Part shown: piece by piece, positions 63,188 to 64,000 of the stretch
Layout: each line of letters starts with the position of its first letter
Numbering within the stretch: position 1 is the first letter of the stretch
Assembly: GCA_945827635.1 (NCBI GenBank)
Contig: CALZOG010000002.1
Location: forward strand, 1-64,000
Origin: an uncultured Bacteroidales bacterium
GTDB lineage: Bacteria > Bacteroidota > Bacteroidia > Bacteroidales > Paludibacteraceae
Length of the DNA: 64,000 nt
Reading direction: 5' to 3'
Position numbers and translations under genes: made by a program
The notes under the pieces: generated by a model
What the model was told of the DNA's origin: nothing
Database searches by the model: none
The model's input: only the letters and a program-made list of their open reading frames with translations

Positions 63188-64000
63188 ATGAAAAATCTAT
63201 TATCAATCTCCTTAATCAATGTAATGGTAATGCTGTCGCTGGCAGCGTGTGGGGAACGTAACAATCCAACTGAAATCGAGGATTCCAACGATTTTGCCTA
63301 TATACAAGGCAAGAGCGCGAAACGCGGAGTCAGTTTCTCGTGGCAGATGGACGAGGACTTTGCCCTCCTCGGTCCTGCCGTGTCGTGGAGTTATAACTGG
63401 GCAAACACTCCGGCGGCATCGCAGGAGAATATGTATCAGCAATACGGTATTCAGTTTGTGCCTATGTGCTGGAACAACAATTATTCTGCTGAAAACATTG
63501 CTGCTTATTATGCTGCTCACACCGACAAGCAGACCTACCTGCTGGGCTACAACGAGCCGAACCTGACCGATCAGGCGAACATGACCCCGACGCAGGCTGC
63601 TGCCAACTGGGAAGATCTGGTAACACTGGCAAAGAACAATAATGCTCGCCTCATTTCTCCGGCCATGAACTGGGGAACACTTTCGGGCTACAGCAATGGT
63701 GTGCAATGGTTGCAGGAATTCTTCACAAAGGTTAACCCCGATGATATATATGGCATAGCTGTTCATATCTACATGAATGCTGCCAAAGCGACTTTGGGCG
63801 ATCTGCAGCGATACAAAGTCTTTGGCAAGCCTCTGTGGCTGACGGAGTTCTGTGCATGGGACGGGTGCTCCAGTTCAGCGGCACAATGCCACTTCATGGC
63901 GCAATGTATCAACTCTCTGGAGCAGGATCCTGACTTGGAGCGCTACGCATGGTTCATCCCACGTTGGAATCAAGCAACCGAATCTGCACCGTTCATGCAA
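63188..64000 (+). CDS. GH128-type endo-beta-1,3-glucanase lipoprotein (partial)
   Basis: 271 residues to the window end, no stop seen. Lipoprotein-type signal (LAAC, Cys21). The glycosyl hydrolase catalytic-core fold is shown by RGVSFSW, WSYNWANTP, MCWNN, LGYNEPN with Glu123 (acid/base), SPAMNWG, and WLTEFCAWD with Glu220 (nucleophile). This pattern is that of GH128, which cleaves beta-1,3-glucan. It completes the glucan locus together with GH81. Confidence 0.9.
   Translation, partial: MKNLLSISLINVMVMLSLAACGERNNPTEIEDSNDFAYIQGKSAKRGVSFSWQMDEDFALLGPAVSWSYNWANTPAASQENMYQQYGIQFVPMCWNNNYSAENIAAYYAAHTDKQTYLLGYNEPNLTDQANMTPTQAAANWEDLVTLAKNNNARLISPAMNWGTLSGYSNGVQWLQEFFTKVNPDDIYGIAVHIYMNAAKATLGDLQRYKVFGKPLWLTEFCAWDGCSSSAAQCHFMAQCINSLEQDPDLERYAWFIPRWNQATESAPFMQ

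Overview
The window is a 64 kb piece of a Bacteroidota chromosome, almost certainly an uncultured gut- or rumen-type member of the order Bacteroidales. Reasons: promoters of the Bacteroides primary-sigma type (TTTG, 19-20 bp, TAnnTTTG) occur before most transcription units; there are two SusC/SusD pairs; several secreted proteins end in short type IX secretion-like C-terminal tails; and families almost confined to this phylum are present (DUF4271, DUF4294/4295-type small ribosome-neighbour protein, DUF4302, DUF4494, triple-tyrosine propeller regulators). No phage, IS element, CRISPR array or rRNA operon was seen.

Layout. 1-606: 3' end of a secreted repeat protein with terminator. 697-2211 (-): RecD-like helicase, divergent from a signal recognition particle RNA (about 2321-2421, +). 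2448-8115 (-): operon of amidase-like secreted protein, RlmD-type rRNA methyltransferase and subtilase. 8265-13567 (+): cytidine deaminase, LptF/G permease, RibBA, a W/H-rich secreted protein and a phosphopantetheinyl transferase. 13676-18715 (+): acyl-ACP thioesterase, an orphan NrdJ C-terminal domain, RNase R, SufT-like protein, LpxH, MazG. 18726-18807 (-): tRNA-Leu(UAG). 18880-20127: M16 peptidase. 20433-29454 (+): SusC, SusD, HExxH lipoprotein, DUF4302 lipoprotein and a secreted protein, probably one outer-membrane import system. 29823-34817 (+): LOG, DUF4271, HemD, RnpA, YidD, TrmD, CotH-like protein. 34848-41519 (-): YidC, MBL hydrolase, polyprenol-phosphate mannosyltransferase, M23 peptidase, DUF4494, TrpS. 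41968-42602 (+): bL28, bL33, DUF4295. 42853-45800 (-): two secreted proteins. 45992-48091 (+): Tex. 48081-48829 (-): HD-domain protein and a small membrane ORF. 49122-50111 (-): chorismate synthase. 50355-64000 (+): a beta-1,3-glucan utilisation locus: membrane propeller/LuxR regulator, GH81 glucanase with two F5/8C domains, SusC, SusD, a Big2 lipoprotein and a GH128 glucanase cut by the window end.

The most unusual feature is the load of short sequence repeats. A 7-bp repeat (CTCAACN)n fills many gene boundaries and has entered coding regions in frame (RlmD, the propeller regulator); its forward strand has no stop codon in any frame, its reverse strand has stops in all. A composite element (17-bp head plus 11-bp units) occurs at three intergenic sites, a 30-bp hairpin-containing unit is repeated ten times between two genes, and a perfect palindrome flanks yidD on both sides. 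How these repeats spread, and whether they act on RNA or DNA, is not visible from the sequence.
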